DNA from: CAVZGO01 sp963774935 | GTDB taxonomy: Bacteria; Chloroflexota; Anaerolineae; Anaerolineales; UBA4823 | Assembly (NCBI GenBank): GCA_963774935.1 | Contig: CAVZGO010000002.1 | Span: 62,001 to 126,000, forward strand | Length of the DNA stretch: 64,000 bases | Direction of reading: 5' to 3' | Shown here: in pieces, positions 53,784 through 62,947 of the stretch | Layout of the letters: each line of letters starts with the position of its first letter | How positions within the stretch are numbered: position 1 is the stretch's first letter | The notes under the pieces: generated by a model | Database searches by the model: none | The model's input: the letters and a program-made list of their open reading frames with translations, nothing else | What the model was told of the DNA's origin: nothing | Translations under genes and position numbers: made by a program

Positions 53784-54761
53784 TTATTTTTTCTTTTCTG
53801 CCGGCTTGCCTTTCTGAGGGCTGCCGGAGGTTGCTTTCCCACTCGTCGTTTTCGGTGGTACAGATTTATAGTACGTTTTACTGCCAGTTGGCTTTCTGCC
53901 AGGAGATGGTTTACCCGGTTTAATATCACCCGAGGTGCTTTTATAATAGCTTTTACCTTGTGTCCCTTTGGAGTGATAAGTTTTTGCCTTGGCGTGCTTC
54001 CTCGACACATTACCCTTCTGAGCGGGCGCCTTTTCAATTTGCAGCGCGCCTGGTGACCCGCCCAGACTGGCGATTTCCTGTGGAGTCAGGTAGCGCCACT
54101 GGCGTGGTATCAGACCGCCTAACTGCAGGCTGCCAATGCGAACGCGAATAATTTTTACCACCGGCAAGCCAATCAAGGATCCAGTCTCGCGGATCTGGCG
54201 CTTGCGACCTTCGTGCATCACTACGCGCAGCCAGGCGCCATTTCCAAAGGTGTTGGTCTGGGTTACCTGGACCGGTGCAGTTTTATAGCCATCTTCCATC
54301 ACGACGCCTCGCCGCCAGGCCTCAAGCTGCCGCTCATCTGGGCGACGGGCTACCAGCACACGATATTCCTTCTCGTGACCATAGCGTGGATGAGTAAGCT
54401 TATTCGCCATCTCGCCATCATTGGTGAGCAAGATCAAACCTTCACTGTCTACATCCAGGCGACCGACCGGGTAAAGCCGTCCAGGCACTTCTACCAGATC
54501 ACGCACCGTCTGGCGGTCTTCCGGAGAAGAAACCGCTGAGATCACGCCGCGCGGTTTGTACAGGGCAATATACACCAGCGGCTCGGAAAGCGGCAGCAGA
54601 TCGCCATCCACCGCAATGCGATCCCGGGTGGCGTCAGCCTTCTCACCGATTACAGCCGTGCGCCCGTTGACGGTCACGCGTCCTGCAACGATCAGGCTTT
54701 CACAGTCACGCCGCGAGCCTAATCCGGCACGGGCTAAGATTTTTTGTATGCGCTCATCCAT
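53784..54761 (-). CDS. rluB: Pseudouridine synthase, RluB-type, with basic repetitive tail
   Basis: This protein of 325 residues has an N-terminal S4 RNA-binding domain (QKILARAGLGSRRDCESLIVAGRVTVNG) and a RluB/RsuA catalytic domain with LYPVGRLDVDSEGLILLTNDG, where the Asp in GRLD is catalytic. It isomerises a uridine in 23S rRNA helix 89 (by analogy with RluB). Residues after about 245 form a Lys/Gly/Ser/Tyr-rich tail with repeats KTYHSKG, KSYYKST and KTYYKSV. It lies downstream of the ScpB gene, 56 bases apart, a common pairing. Confidence 0.92.
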   Translation of the reverse strand: MDERIQKILARAGLGSRRDCESLIVAGRVTVNGRTAVIGEKADATRDRIAVDGDLLPLSEPLVYIALYKPRGVISAVSSPEDRQTVRDLVEVPGRLYPVGRLDVDSEGLILLTNDGEMANKLTHPRYGHEKEYRVLVARRPDERQLEAWRRGVVMEDGYKTAPVQVTQTNTFGNGAWLRVVMHEGRKRQIRETGSLIGLPVVKIIRVRIGSLQLGGLIPRQWRYLTPQEIASLGGSPGALQIEKAPAQKGNVSRKHAKAKTYHSKGTQGKSYYKSTSGDIKPGKPSPGRKPTGSKTYYKSVPPKTTSGKATSGSPQKGKPAEKKK

Positions 54762-54817
54762 GAAAGTTCATTATAACGCAAGCGAGGAAAACAGAGTTGA
54801 GTGAGAGCTTAATAAAA

Positions 54818-55360
54818 TCATTCTCCACCTGCTAATGGCGGCAATTCTTCCAGCCCATTCAAACCGAAATATTGTAAAAACTCCGGCGTGGTGGTGTATA
54901 AAATCGGCCTTCCCAGACCCTCCGCCCGCCCCGCCTCAATAATCAAACCCTTACTCAGCAGGCTTTTTAGGACCGCATCGCTGTTAACCCCACGGATGGC
55001 ATCTACCTGCGGTCGTGTAGCCGGCTGGCGGTACGCAATGATTGCCAGTGATTCCAGGGCAGCCCGGCTGAGACGGCTGGAAGCATCCAACCCGAGAAAG
55101 CGCTCAATTTGCGGGCTGATTTCTGCAGCGGTGGTGAGCTGAATCCGTCCGCGGTGGCGCTGCAAACGCAGACCCCGCTGCTCGCTTTTGTCCTGGTATT
55201 CCGCCGCCAGAACATCCAGCGCCTTTTCAATCTCCGCTGTGGGAACATCCAGCGCCATCGCCAACTGGGCAGGTGTCACGGATCCAGGTGCGACGAACAA
55301 TAGAGCTTCCAGCTCAGCTACCAGGCTCAATTGGGTTGGTGTGCTCTCAGGGCTATCCAT
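54818..55360 (-). CDS. scpB: Segregation and condensation protein B
   Basis: This protein of 180 residues binds the ScpA kleisin in the SMC complex for chromosome condensation. It has tandem winged-helix domains: LSLVAELEALLFVAPGSVTPAQLAMALDV, RLQRHRGRIQLTTAAEISP and LSRAALESLAIIAYRQPATRPQVDAIRGVNSDAVLKSLLSKGLI (the diagnostic run near residues 90-130). ATG at 55360 is favoured over an upstream start because the divergent lipoprotein start is only 48 bases away. ScpA is not in the window. Confidence 0.95.
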   Translation of the reverse strand: MDSPESTPTQLSLVAELEALLFVAPGSVTPAQLAMALDVPTAEIEKALDVLAAEYQDKSEQRGLRLQRHRGRIQLTTAAEISPQIERFLGLDASSRLSRAALESLAIIAYRQPATRPQVDAIRGVNSDAVLKSLLSKGLIIEAGRAEGLGRPILYTTTPEFLQYFGLNGLEELPPLAGGE

Positions 55361-55408
55361 AGGTGTGATACAATTCCAATTCGTGAAGTTTACCAGTATT
55401 TGGAGCAA

Positions 55409-55966
55409 ATGAAAGGTATGAAAACTAGAAAATTAACGATATTGCTGGTCTTGGCTGTCCTTGCTACTGCCAGCTTTGCCTGCCGGTTCCCCGGCTTGAA
55501 TGCTGCACTAAGAGATCAGGTTGTTCCATCCGTCATGGTTGGAGACCTGCCTCCTATAGACCTCACCCTGGAAGCAAACCGGGGAACTGTGGTTCTCAGC
55601 GAGGCGCAGATTAACACTTTGCTGGCTCAGGAACTGGCAAAACGCGGCGAGGATATGGTGCAGGACCCATATATCGACTTGATCCCTGGTGGAATGATCA
55701 TCCAGGGGAATGTCCAGCAGGGTGGATGGACCCTCCCGTTACGGCTGGAGCTGCAGGTCGCTGCTGACGGTCAGGGAGGTGTAACGTATTCACTCGTCTC
55801 AGCCAGCATTGGACCTCTGCCCTTACCCGATTCTATGCGCCAGAAGATTGACGACGCGCTGCGCAGCTCATTAAGCAGTGAGATTGCCCGGGCGACCGAT
55901 TATATCTACATCGAGCAAGTCACGATTACAGATATTTCATTGACTGCCAGCGGATATAAGCGCTAG
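55409..55966 (+). CDS. Lipoprotein of unknown function
   Basis: This protein of 185 residues has a signal peptide with lipobox (KLTILLVLAVLATASFAC, Cys about 25). The remainder shows beta-rich strands (GTVVLSEAQINTLLAQELAKRG, GGMIIQGNVQQGGWTLPLRLELQVAADG). Such alternation resembles the LmeA/DUF2993-type lipid-binding or TULIP-like fold, but I am not sure. A second ATG at 55418 with GAAAGG before it is an alternative start. It is divergent from scpB. Confidence 0.7.
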   Translation: MKGMKTRKLTILLVLAVLATASFACRFPGLNAALRDQVVPSVMVGDLPPIDLTLEANRGTVVLSEAQINTLLAQELAKRGEDMVQDPYIDLIPGGMIIQGNVQQGGWTLPLRLELQVAADGQGGVTYSLVSASIGPLPLPDSMRQKIDDALRSSLSSEIARATDYIYIEQVTITDISLTASGYKR

Positions 55967-56045
55967 CTGGTATAAGAATATTACCGTTGGAGCGGGAATC
56001 ATTTCACCTAGTCTGGCTTCAGCAGGATAGAAGGATGGGAAAATT

Positions 56046-57002
56046 ATGAGAGTTTTAATCACCGGCGCGGCGGGCTTTCTAGGCTCGCACTTATGCGACC
56101 GCTTGCTGGCCGAAGGCCACAGTGTGGTTGGGATGGACAATTTCATTACCGGGAGCCCGCAGAACCTGGCACACCTTGCCAGTAGTGCCAGTTTCTCGTT
56201 CATCCGGCACGACGTCTCGAATTTCATCTTTGTACCGGGCAAGCTGGATGCGGTAATGCACTTTGCCTCACCCGCCAGCCCCAATGCCCACTCACCTTTC
56301 GGGTATGTGAACCTGCCCATCCAGACGATGAAAGCCGGAGCTCTGGGCACCCACAATACACTAGGCGTGGCACGCGCCAACCAGGCGCGCTTCCTGTTAG
56401 CCTCCACCAGTGAAATATACGGCGACCCTCTGGAACATCCCCAAAAGGAAACCTACTGGGGACATGTCGATCCGAATGGCGTGCGGTCAGTTTACGACGA
56501 AGCCAAACGCTTTGCCGAAGCGCTCACGCTGGCATACCACCGGGCACATGGCATTGATACGCGCATCGTGCGGATATTCAACACCTACGGGCCGCGCATG
56601 CAGCTTGACGATGGCCGCGTAGTGCCCAATTTCATCAAGCAGGCGCTGAATCGTGAGCCGCTCACCATCTATGGCGACGGTCAGCAAACCCGCAGCTTCT
56701 GTTACGTGGATGACCTGATCGAAGGCATCTATCGCCTGCTGCTTTCAGATGAGCACGAGCCGGTGAATATCGGCAACCCGACCGAAACCACAATCCTGGA
56801 ATTCGCCGATGTGATCAATCGCCTGGCTGGCAATTCCAGCGGGGTGGTGTATAAAGATCTCCGCACCTCCGGCGACCCCCAGCGCCGCCAGCCTGACATC
56901 ACGCGTGCCCGGCAGATCCTGAGCTGGGAACCGAAGATCAGCCTGGAAGAAGGTATTCAAAAAACCATCCCATACTTCCAACAACGACTGGTATCGGAAT
57001 AG
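56046..57002 (+). CDS. UDP-glucuronate decarboxylase-like SDR epimerase
   Basis: This is an extended SDR enzyme of 318 residues. NAD motif GAAGFLGSHLCDRLL, catalytic S and YxxxK in LASTSEIYGDP and SVYDEAKR, and GVRSVYDEAKRFAE match UXS-type UDP-xylose synthases (STSEVYGDPLxHPQxE is the usual form). It makes UDP-xylose or a related nucleotide sugar for surface polysaccharides. A RBS-like AAGGATGGG precedes ATG. It is followed by a GtrA gene, and lies near the Agl23-like protein, so a role in glycan assembly is plausible. Confidence 0.88.
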   Translation: MRVLITGAAGFLGSHLCDRLLAEGHSVVGMDNFITGSPQNLAHLASSASFSFIRHDVSNFIFVPGKLDAVMHFASPASPNAHSPFGYVNLPIQTMKAGALGTHNTLGVARANQARFLLASTSEIYGDPLEHPQKETYWGHVDPNGVRSVYDEAKRFAEALTLAYHRAHGIDTRIVRIFNTYGPRMQLDDGRVVPNFIKQALNREPLTIYGDGQQTRSFCYVDDLIEGIYRLLLSDEHEPVNIGNPTETTILEFADVINRLAGNSSGVVYKDLRTSGDPQRRQPDITRARQILSWEPKISLEEGIQKTIPYFQQRLVSE

Positions 57003-57009
57003 CTCAGGG

Positions 57010-57495
57010 ATGACTGCCAGCGTGACCGCCATTATCGGAAACCAGCGCGAACGGACTCGCTTCCTGCGATTCGCAGTGGTGGGAGGTATCGGCTCGGTGA
57101 TCGATTTTGGGGTGATGAACCTGCTGAAGAACAGCCTGGGATTATCTCTGGTAGCCGCGGGCACCGTCTCTTTCATTGCAGCAGTCGTCAGCAATTTCAC
57201 TCTCAACCGTTATTGGACCTACCCGGATTCACGCAGCAAGCCATTTGCGCGCCAGCTTGCGATGTTTTCCGCCGTCAGCGTCGTCGGACTGCTCATCCGA
57301 ATACCGCTCCTGGCAATTTTGGAACCAATCATTGAGCGATTATTCGAGCAAATGTGGAGCACCTGGCAGATTAGCCTGCCTTTGGGTGGCGCAAAATTTT
57401 ACGCAGACAATGTGGTCCTGGCAATCGCCATCACCATCGTTATGCTGTGGAACTTCCTGGCAAACCGCTACTGGACGTTTAATGATGTAGAGTAA
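57010..57495 (+). CDS. GtrA-family membrane protein
   Basis: This protein of 161 residues has four transmembrane helices with the GtrA pattern FAVVGGIGSVIDFGVMNLL, the motif SNFTLNRYWTY in the middle and the repeated LANRYWTF at the C-terminus. GtrA proteins are thought to flip bactoprenyl-linked sugars. It starts 7 bases after the epimerase stop. Confidence 0.92.
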   Translation: MTASVTAIIGNQRERTRFLRFAVVGGIGSVIDFGVMNLLKNSLGLSLVAAGTVSFIAAVVSNFTLNRYWTYPDSRSKPFARQLAMFSAVSVVGLLIRIPLLAILEPIIERLFEQMWSTWQISLPLGGAKFYADNVVLAIAITIVMLWNFLANRYWTFNDVE

Positions 57496-57512
57496 TCTCT
57501 GGATGCAATTAT

Positions 57513-57989
57513 ATGAACAAAGAAGTACTCGGAAAAACAGTTAGCGCTTCCAAAATTACCATCGCTCAAATGATGCATCCCGAACACGCCAACTCGTTAG
57601 GGAATGTACATGGCGGTTGGATCATGAAGCTGGTAGATGAGGCTGGCGCTCTGGCAGCCATGCGCCATGCCGGCAGGCGGGTTGTCACCGTGGCAATCGA
57701 CCGAATGATTTTCCGAGACCCCATCCGTACCACCGATCTGGTCATCTTGAACGCTGAAGTTAGCTATGTCGGCAATACATCGATGGAATCCGAGGTGAAT
57801 GTATTTGCGGAAAATCCAATTACCGGCGAGCAGCGCCACACCAATAGAGCCTACCTGGTATTCGTTGCCCTGGATGAGAACGGGCAGCCCACCCCAGTGC
57901 CACCCTTAATTGCCGAAACGGATGAGCAGCGCTTGCGCATGCAGGAAGGTGCTGCTCGCCAGGCTTACCGGAAATCGCATTACGCTTGA
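57513..57989 (+). CDS. Acyl-CoA thioesterase (hotdog fold, YciA-like)
   Basis: This protein of 158 residues hydrolyses acyl-CoA thioesters. The hotdog signature NVHGGWIMKLVDEAGALAA has the HGG loop and the acidic catalytic residue, followed by VTVAIDRMIFRDPIR and TNRAYLVFVALDENG. Chain-length preference is not predictable. It is 17 bases after GtrA and 45 bases before the UroD-like gene. Confidence 0.88.
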   Translation: MNKEVLGKTVSASKITIAQMMHPEHANSLGNVHGGWIMKLVDEAGALAAMRHAGRRVVTVAIDRMIFRDPIRTTDLVILNAEVSYVGNTSMESEVNVFAENPITGEQRHTNRAYLVFVALDENGQPTPVPPLIAETDEQRLRMQEGAARQAYRKSHYA

Positions 57990-58034
57990 GCCCATCCCTT
58001 TATGACCCTTCCAGGGTCGGAGAAACGAGAACCT

Positions 58035-59012
58035 ATGAAAACACATCGCGAAAGATTGGAAGATGCGCTTGCAGGTGTGCGACCCGATCGCACGCCCGTT
58101 GCCCTGTGGCGGCACTTCCCTGTTGATGATCAAACCGCTGGAGGCCTGGCGGCTGCCAGCCTGGCATTCCAGAAGACCTACGATTTTGATCTGGTCAAAG
58201 TGACACCTCAGTCCGCCTTCTGTATCGAAGATTGGGGAGCGATCAACGAGTGGCGCGGTGACCCTGAAGGGACCTGCACCTATACGCACCGTGTGGTTCA
58301 GGCGCCTGAAGATTGGACACGCTTGCAAGTGCTTGACCCCAATAAAGGCCGGCTTGGAGAACAGCTTGCCTGCCTGCGTATGCTGCGGGAAGCCCTCGGA
58401 CCTGACACGCCCCTGGTTCAAACAATTTTCAGCCCGTTAGCTCAGGCGAAGAACCTGGCAGGCGGCGACCTGGCACTTGTCCATCTGCGCCGCTATCCTG
58501 AGCAATTCAAAGCTGGCATGGCTACCATCGCCGAGAGCATTCAGCGATTTATCGAAGCCAGCCTGGCGACCGGCATCGATGGTGTGTTTTACGCCGTCCA
58601 GCATGCCCAGTACGGATTGCTCTCCGAAGCAGAATACCTGGAATTTGGGCGAACCTTCGACCTGCGCGCATTAGAGCCTGCCAGCGAGCTGTGGCTGAAC
58701 CTGCTCCACCTGCACGGCTTGAATGTCATGTTCAACTTATTTGCTGATTACCCGATCCAGGTGATCAACTGGCATGACCAGGAAACTGAGCCTTCGCTGA
58801 GCGATGCTCAGAAACGCTTCAAAGGCGCCTTGTGCGGCGGTCTACAGCGCGACCGCACCATGCTGCTGGGCACACCTGAGATGGTCACAGCCGAAGCGCA
58901 GCGCGCAATCCAGGCGACGAATGGCATGCGCTTCATTCTGGGCACCGGTTGTGTATCCCTGACAACGACGCCATTTGGCAACCTGATGGCAGCCCGGCGC
59001 AGCGTGGAGTAG
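58035..59012 (+). CDS. Uroporphyrinogen decarboxylase-like (MtaA/CmuA-type) protein
   Basis: This protein of 325 residues has the UroD TIM-barrel fold (KTHRERLEDALAGVRPDRTPVALWRHFPVDD, HLRRYPEQFKAGMATIAE). In corrinoid methyltransferases MtaA, MtbA and CmuA zinc is held by a His-x-Cys and a later Cys. Here the first site reads H225-L-H227-G and a later GTGC306, so a His replaces the Cys. It is therefore a UroD relative of unknown substrate, not true heme synthase. ATG at 58035 is preceded by an AACGAGAAC stretch. Whether it could be the acceptor methyltransferase of the distant MttB cluster is open. Confidence 0.75.
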   Translation: MKTHRERLEDALAGVRPDRTPVALWRHFPVDDQTAGGLAAASLAFQKTYDFDLVKVTPQSAFCIEDWGAINEWRGDPEGTCTYTHRVVQAPEDWTRLQVLDPNKGRLGEQLACLRMLREALGPDTPLVQTIFSPLAQAKNLAGGDLALVHLRRYPEQFKAGMATIAESIQRFIEASLATGIDGVFYAVQHAQYGLLSEAEYLEFGRTFDLRALEPASELWLNLLHLHGLNVMFNLFADYPIQVINWHDQETEPSLSDAQKRFKGALCGGLQRDRTMLLGTPEMVTAEAQRAIQATNGMRFILGTGCVSLTTTPFGNLMAARRSVE

Positions 59013-59015
59013 CCC

Positions 59016-59594
59016 GTGCCCGGTTTGCGCATCATCGGCGGTACAGCCAGAGGCCGGCGGCTGCGCGATGTTCCCGGCGACAGCACCCGTCCGATCACCG
59101 ACCGCACCAAGGAATCCCTGTTCAACATCCTGGGCAACGATATCCTGGACGCTACTTTCCTGGATTTGTTCGCCGGCACCGGCAGCGTCGGTATTGAGGC
59201 GCTCAGCCGGGGGGCGAAGTTTGTGCGTTTCAACGACCTGAACCGCCAGGCAATTGAAACGATCAAATCCAACCTTGAGAATTGTGGGTTTTCCAGCGGA
59301 GTGAACGGGGCTCCTGCCCAGGTGCTGAAGCTGGATGCATTCAGCCTGCTGGAACGACAGCCCGATGTTCAATTTGATTACGTTTATATCGCCCCACCGC
59401 AATACAAAGAGCTGTGGCTGCGCGCCCTCCAGACCATTGACCAGGCTCCTGGTTGGCTGGCGCCAGGCGCATGGGTGATCGTTCAGATCCACCCGGTGGA
59501 AGCACAGCCAGTGGAGCTGCGTAACCTGGTGGAATTTGACCGGCGCAAGTACGGCTCAACGCTGCTTATTTTCTATGAGCTTGTGAGCGAATAA
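59016..59594 (+). CDS. rsmD: 16S rRNA (guanine(966)-N2)-methyltransferase RsmD
   Basis: This protein of 192 residues methylates G966 of 16S rRNA using SAM. It starts GTG (59016) three bases after the UroD-like stop: PGLRIIGGTARGRRLRDVPG, with RPITDRTKESLFNILG, SAM motif LDLFAGTGSVGIEALSRGA and FNDLNRQAIETI. The catalytic motif IV is APPQY instead of the usual DPPY/F, a variant seen in some lineages. The gene ends at 59594 before convergent phoU. Confidence 0.9.
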   Translation: MPGLRIIGGTARGRRLRDVPGDSTRPITDRTKESLFNILGNDILDATFLDLFAGTGSVGIEALSRGAKFVRFNDLNRQAIETIKSNLENCGFSSGVNGAPAQVLKLDAFSLLERQPDVQFDYVYIAPPQYKELWLRALQTIDQAPGWLAPGAWVIVQIHPVEAQPVELRNLVEFDRRKYGSTLLIFYELVSE

Positions 59595-59624
59595 ATATAG
59601 AGGGGATAGGATCGGAGCAAGGGA

Positions 59625-60302
59625 TTAGCGGATCTCGTCATCCGAGTCTTCAATCTCGTGCATTTCGGAGGTTGCCACGTAAATCGTACGCTCGCAGATA
59701 TTGGTCACGCGGTCTGCCATGCGTTCCAGGTTATGCGCCGCCCACATCAAGTGGTTCGCCTGGTCAATCGTGGTACGATCATTCAGCATAATCACTACCA
59801 GCTCGCGATACACCTGGGTATAGAGGTCGTCAATCTCATCATCTTCTTTGGGGATCTGGCGAGCGGCTTCCACATCGATATCGATGAATGCTGCCACTGC
59901 CCGGTGGAGCATGTCGACCGTTTTGTTCGCCATGCGCGGAATATCGATTAGCGGTTTGATCAGTGGCTGATCCCCGATCAACAGGCAAATGCGGGCAATG
60001 CCCTTGGCATAATCTCCCATGCGCTCCATTTCACTGGCGACATCCAGCAAAGAAGCCACCCGGCGCAGATCACGCGCAACAATCGGCTGCTGGGTTGCGA
60101 TGGTGATGATACAGTCGTTCTCCAAGGTGAACCTGCGGGCGTTTATTTCCTGGTCGGCGAGGTAAATCCTGCGTGCAGATTCGAAATCCTTGTTTTTCAA
60201 AGCTTCCACGGCGCCTAAGGTTGCAACTTCCACCATACCCGCCATGACTTTCAACTCATCTGCCAGCAGCTGCAATTTATTATCTAAACTCTCTCGAGAC
60301 AT
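59625..60302 (-). CDS. phoU: Phosphate signalling protein PhoU
   Basis: This protein of 225 residues consists of two three-helix bundles with the PhoU metal-binding repeats: DNDCI...RDLRRVASLLDVASEMERMGDYAKGI and the second-half equivalent MWAAHNLERMADRVTNICERTIY. It transmits phosphate status from the Pst transporter. It is the last gene of a pstSCAB-phoU unit. The C-terminus ends with an acidic tail (EIEDSDDEIR). Confidence 0.95.
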   Translation of the reverse strand: MSRESLDNKLQLLADELKVMAGMVEVATLGAVEALKNKDFESARRIYLADQEINARRFTLENDCIITIATQQPIVARDLRRVASLLDVASEMERMGDYAKGIARICLLIGDQPLIKPLIDIPRMANKTVDMLHRAVAAFIDIDVEAARQIPKEDDEIDDLYTQVYRELVVIMLNDRTTIDQANHLMWAAHNLERMADRVTNICERTIYVATSEMHEIEDSDDEIR

Positions 60303-60336
60303 CCATCACCTCCTCGGGTAACCGATCACCAATAAT

Positions 60337-61107
60337 TTACCCGAACCGTCCTTCAATATAATCACCGGTGCGAGGATCTGCTGGGTTCAAGAACAGCTGC
60401 TCGCCAATCCCCACCTCTATCAGCTGCCCTTGCAGCAAGAATGCCGCTGTGTCTGCCATGCGTGCGGCTTGCTGGATCGAATGCGGAACCAACAGAATTG
60501 TGTATTCCTTCTTGAGCTCCTGCAAGGATGCCTCAACCTTACTGGTTGATATTGGATCTAATCCGGAGGTGGGCTCATCTAACAGGATAACCTCCGGCTC
60601 CAGCGCCAGACAGCGCGCCACACATAAGCGCTGCTGCTGCCCGCCAGATAGTGCTGTGGCAGGTGAATCCAGGCGGTCTTTCACTTCATCCCAAAGTGCA
60701 GCCTGGTTCAGGCTGCGCTCGACAGCCTCAGCCAGCACAGTGGCTCTTTTTTCGCCTGCTACCTCCAGACCATAGGTAAGGTTCTGGCGAATCGATAACG
60801 GCAGCACCAACGGTCTGGCAAACACCATACCTACTTTCCTGCGCAGGGTGATCACGTCCAATTTCGGATCAAGTAAATCCTGCGCTGTTCCTTGCGCGTC
60901 GAACATCTCCACACTGCCAGAAGTATTTTTGACATCTGCCAGGTCGTTCAACCGGTTCAAAGTTCGCAGGGTGGAAGATTTCCCCCCGCCTGCAGGGCCA
61001 AACAGCACAGTGATGGCATTCGCTTCGATATTCAGGCTTATATGCTGCAGTGCCTGCACCCCGTCCGAATATTCCAGTGAAAAATCCTTCAGCTCAAACT
61101 TGTTCAT
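60337..61107 (-). CDS. pstB: Phosphate ABC transporter ATPase PstB, variant Q-loop
   Basis: This protein of 256 residues has Walker A G37-PAGGGK-S44, signature ALSGGQQQRL, Walker B VILLDEPTSGLD and H-loop VPHSIQQAARMAD. The Q-loop position reads MVFARPLVLPLSI, with Ala97 in place of the Gln of normal PstB (MVFQKP). Size and operon position fit PstB. A second PstB-like ATPase starts divergently at 63934, so one copy may be specialised. It lies between pstA and phoU. Confidence 0.9.
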   Translation of the reverse strand: MNKFELKDFSLEYSDGVQALQHISLNIEANAITVLFGPAGGGKSSTLRTLNRLNDLADVKNTSGSVEMFDAQGTAQDLLDPKLDVITLRRKVGMVFARPLVLPLSIRQNLTYGLEVAGEKRATVLAEAVERSLNQAALWDEVKDRLDSPATALSGGQQQRLCVARCLALEPEVILLDEPTSGLDPISTSKVEASLQELKKEYTILLVPHSIQQAARMADTAAFLLQGQLIEVGIGEQLFLNPADPRTGDYIEGRFG

Positions 61108-61121
61108 AAAGATACTTTATT

Positions 61122-62012
61122 TCACCATTGCCGGCGCCGGCGAGCACGCGAGCGAATGATCGTTGCCAGCAGGTTAAGCCCCAACACCAGTGTGAGCAGT
61201 ACCAGGGCAGTGCCATACTGGATGCTAATTGGCATTTCAGGAATTTGGGTGGCGATTACGTAAAGATGGTATGGCAGCGCCATGGTGGGATCAAGAGGTG
61301 AGCTCGGCAAAGTCGGCAGGTAGAACGCCACACCGGTGAACAAGATCGGCGCGGTTTCTCCGGCAGCGCGTTCCAGGCCCAAAATAACACCCGTTAGAAT
61401 CCCGGGTAAGGATTGGGGCAGCACAATCCGGCGAATAGTTTGCCATTGCGTCGCTCCCATCGCAATACTCACCACGCGGAAAGAGCGTGGCACTGCTCGC
61501 AGCGCTTCTTCAGCCGTGCTGATAATCACCGGCAGGGTCATGATCCCCAATGTCAACGCGGCTGCGATAATGCTCGTGCCGAGGCGAAAAAATAACACAA
61601 AAATGCCCAGTCCAAACAGACCATATACTACAGATGGAATGCCTGACAAATTAATGATTGCAATGCGAATGGTACGCGTCAAGGCATTATCGGTTGCGTA
61701 TTCTGATAGATATACAGCAGCTGCAATACCCAATGGCACCGCTGCCAGGGTGGTGCCAAAAGTTAGATATATCGTGCCCAGGATCGCCGGCCAGATGCCC
61801 CCTGCACGCATCCCATCTTGCGGAAACCCGAATAGAAATTCCAATGAAATCTGCCCAATACCTTGAATGAAGATATAGGCAACAATAAATAAAATGACAA
61901 GCACTGCTGAGAAGGCAACCACACCCAGACCAATGAATCCCAATAGCTGGATCCTGTTGCGTTTGGAGGAGCTTGATTTCAGACTTCTGTTGGAATGCAT
62001 CATACCTGGCAT
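61122..62012 (-). CDS. pstA: Phosphate ABC transporter permease PstA
   Basis: This protein of 296 residues has six transmembrane helices with ISLEFLFGFPQDGMRAGGIWPAILGTIYLTF, IIAAALTLGIMTLPVIISTAEEALRAVPRSFRVVSIAMGATQWQTIRRIVLP (coupling loop, near residues 160-205). ATG at 62012 follows the pstC stop by 4 bases; a GTG at 62039 would overlap it. Together with PstC it forms the phosphate channel. Gap to pstB is 14 bases. Confidence 0.93.
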   Translation of the reverse strand: MPGMMHSNRSLKSSSSKRNRIQLLGFIGLGVVAFSAVLVILFIVAYIFIQGIGQISLEFLFGFPQDGMRAGGIWPAILGTIYLTFGTTLAAVPLGIAAAVYLSEYATDNALTRTIRIAIINLSGIPSVVYGLFGLGIFVLFFRLGTSIIAAALTLGIMTLPVIISTAEEALRAVPRSFRVVSIAMGATQWQTIRRIVLPQSLPGILTGVILGLERAAGETAPILFTGVAFYLPTLPSSPLDPTMALPYHLYVIATQIPEMPISIQYGTALVLLTLVLGLNLLATIIRSRARRRRQW

Positions 62013-62016
62013 CCGG

Positions 62017-62913
62017 TTACGAAAGGATTCGTTCAGCACGGCGTCGCTGTCGGAAGATGACTGCCGAGGCTGACAGGTTGACTATCAGCGAGATCAGGAA
62101 CAACACAATGCCGATAAAGAACAGCACATGATAATGCGTGCTGTCCGTAGCAACTTCGCCCATCTCGGCGGCAATGGTAGCTGTCATGGTGCGTATCGGT
62201 GCAACGATGGCGCTCAGGCTCGTAGGCATCACAGGAGCATTGCCGGTGACCATCATGACTGTCATCGTCTCGCCGATGGCGCGCCCCACGCCCAGCATGA
62301 TCGCAGTTAAAATTCCAGATCGGGCAGCCGGAACGGTAACTTTCCAAATCGTTTGCCAGCGGGTTGCCCCCAACGCCAGCGCAGCATCTCGATACGATCG
62401 TGGCACGGCGTCCAGAGCGTCTTCAGCAACTGACACGATTGTCGGAATGGTAATCAGTGCTAATAAGAGTGCGCCTGCCAGAGCGGTCAAGCCTGTTGGC
62501 AAATTGAACAGAGTGCGCAGGTTGGGCGCTAATACCAGATAGCCCAGGAATCCCAACACAACCGAAGGAACGCCTGCCATGATTTCTATGAACGGCTTGA
62601 GCAGCTCACGTGCCCATCTGGGCGAGATCTCTGCAATGTAAACGGCGGTACCGACTCCAACCGGGACAGCGAATACAGCCGCAACGAGGGTGACCAGCAC
62701 CGAGCCTAATAACAGCGGCAATATGCCAAAGTAATCCTCAATGGGGTACCAGCGGGTGCTGAACAGATCACCGAGCGGTACTTCTCTGAGAGTCGGCATC
62801 CCTTCCGTGATCAAGAATACGAATATCAGGATGACAAAGATAATCGCTGAATAACCCGATACCTTGATGGCTGGGGTGATGATGGCTTCGCTCCAATTAC
62901 GGGGTGTCTTCAT
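62017..62913 (-). CDS. pstC: Phosphate ABC transporter permease PstC
   Basis: This protein of 298 residues has six helices with FGILPLLLGSVLVTLVAAVFAVPVGVGTAVYIAEISPRWARELLKP and coupling loop SVAEDALDAVPRSYRDAALALGATRWQTIWKVTVPAARSGI (near residues 165-205). ATG at 62913 is preferred since GGGAATT precedes it; it starts 34 bases after the pstS stop. It is the second channel subunit. Confidence 0.94.
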   Translation of the reverse strand: MKTPRNWSEAIITPAIKVSGYSAIIFVILIFVFLITEGMPTLREVPLGDLFSTRWYPIEDYFGILPLLLGSVLVTLVAAVFAVPVGVGTAVYIAEISPRWARELLKPFIEIMAGVPSVVLGFLGYLVLAPNLRTLFNLPTGLTALAGALLLALITIPTIVSVAEDALDAVPRSYRDAALALGATRWQTIWKVTVPAARSGILTAIMLGVGRAIGETMTVMMVTGNAPVMPTSLSAIVAPIRTMTATIAAEMGEVATDSTHYHVLFFIGIVLFLISLIVNLSASAVIFRQRRRAERILS

Positions 62914-62947
62914 AATTCCCAAGAGGCTCCGGTTATGATTAGGGCGA

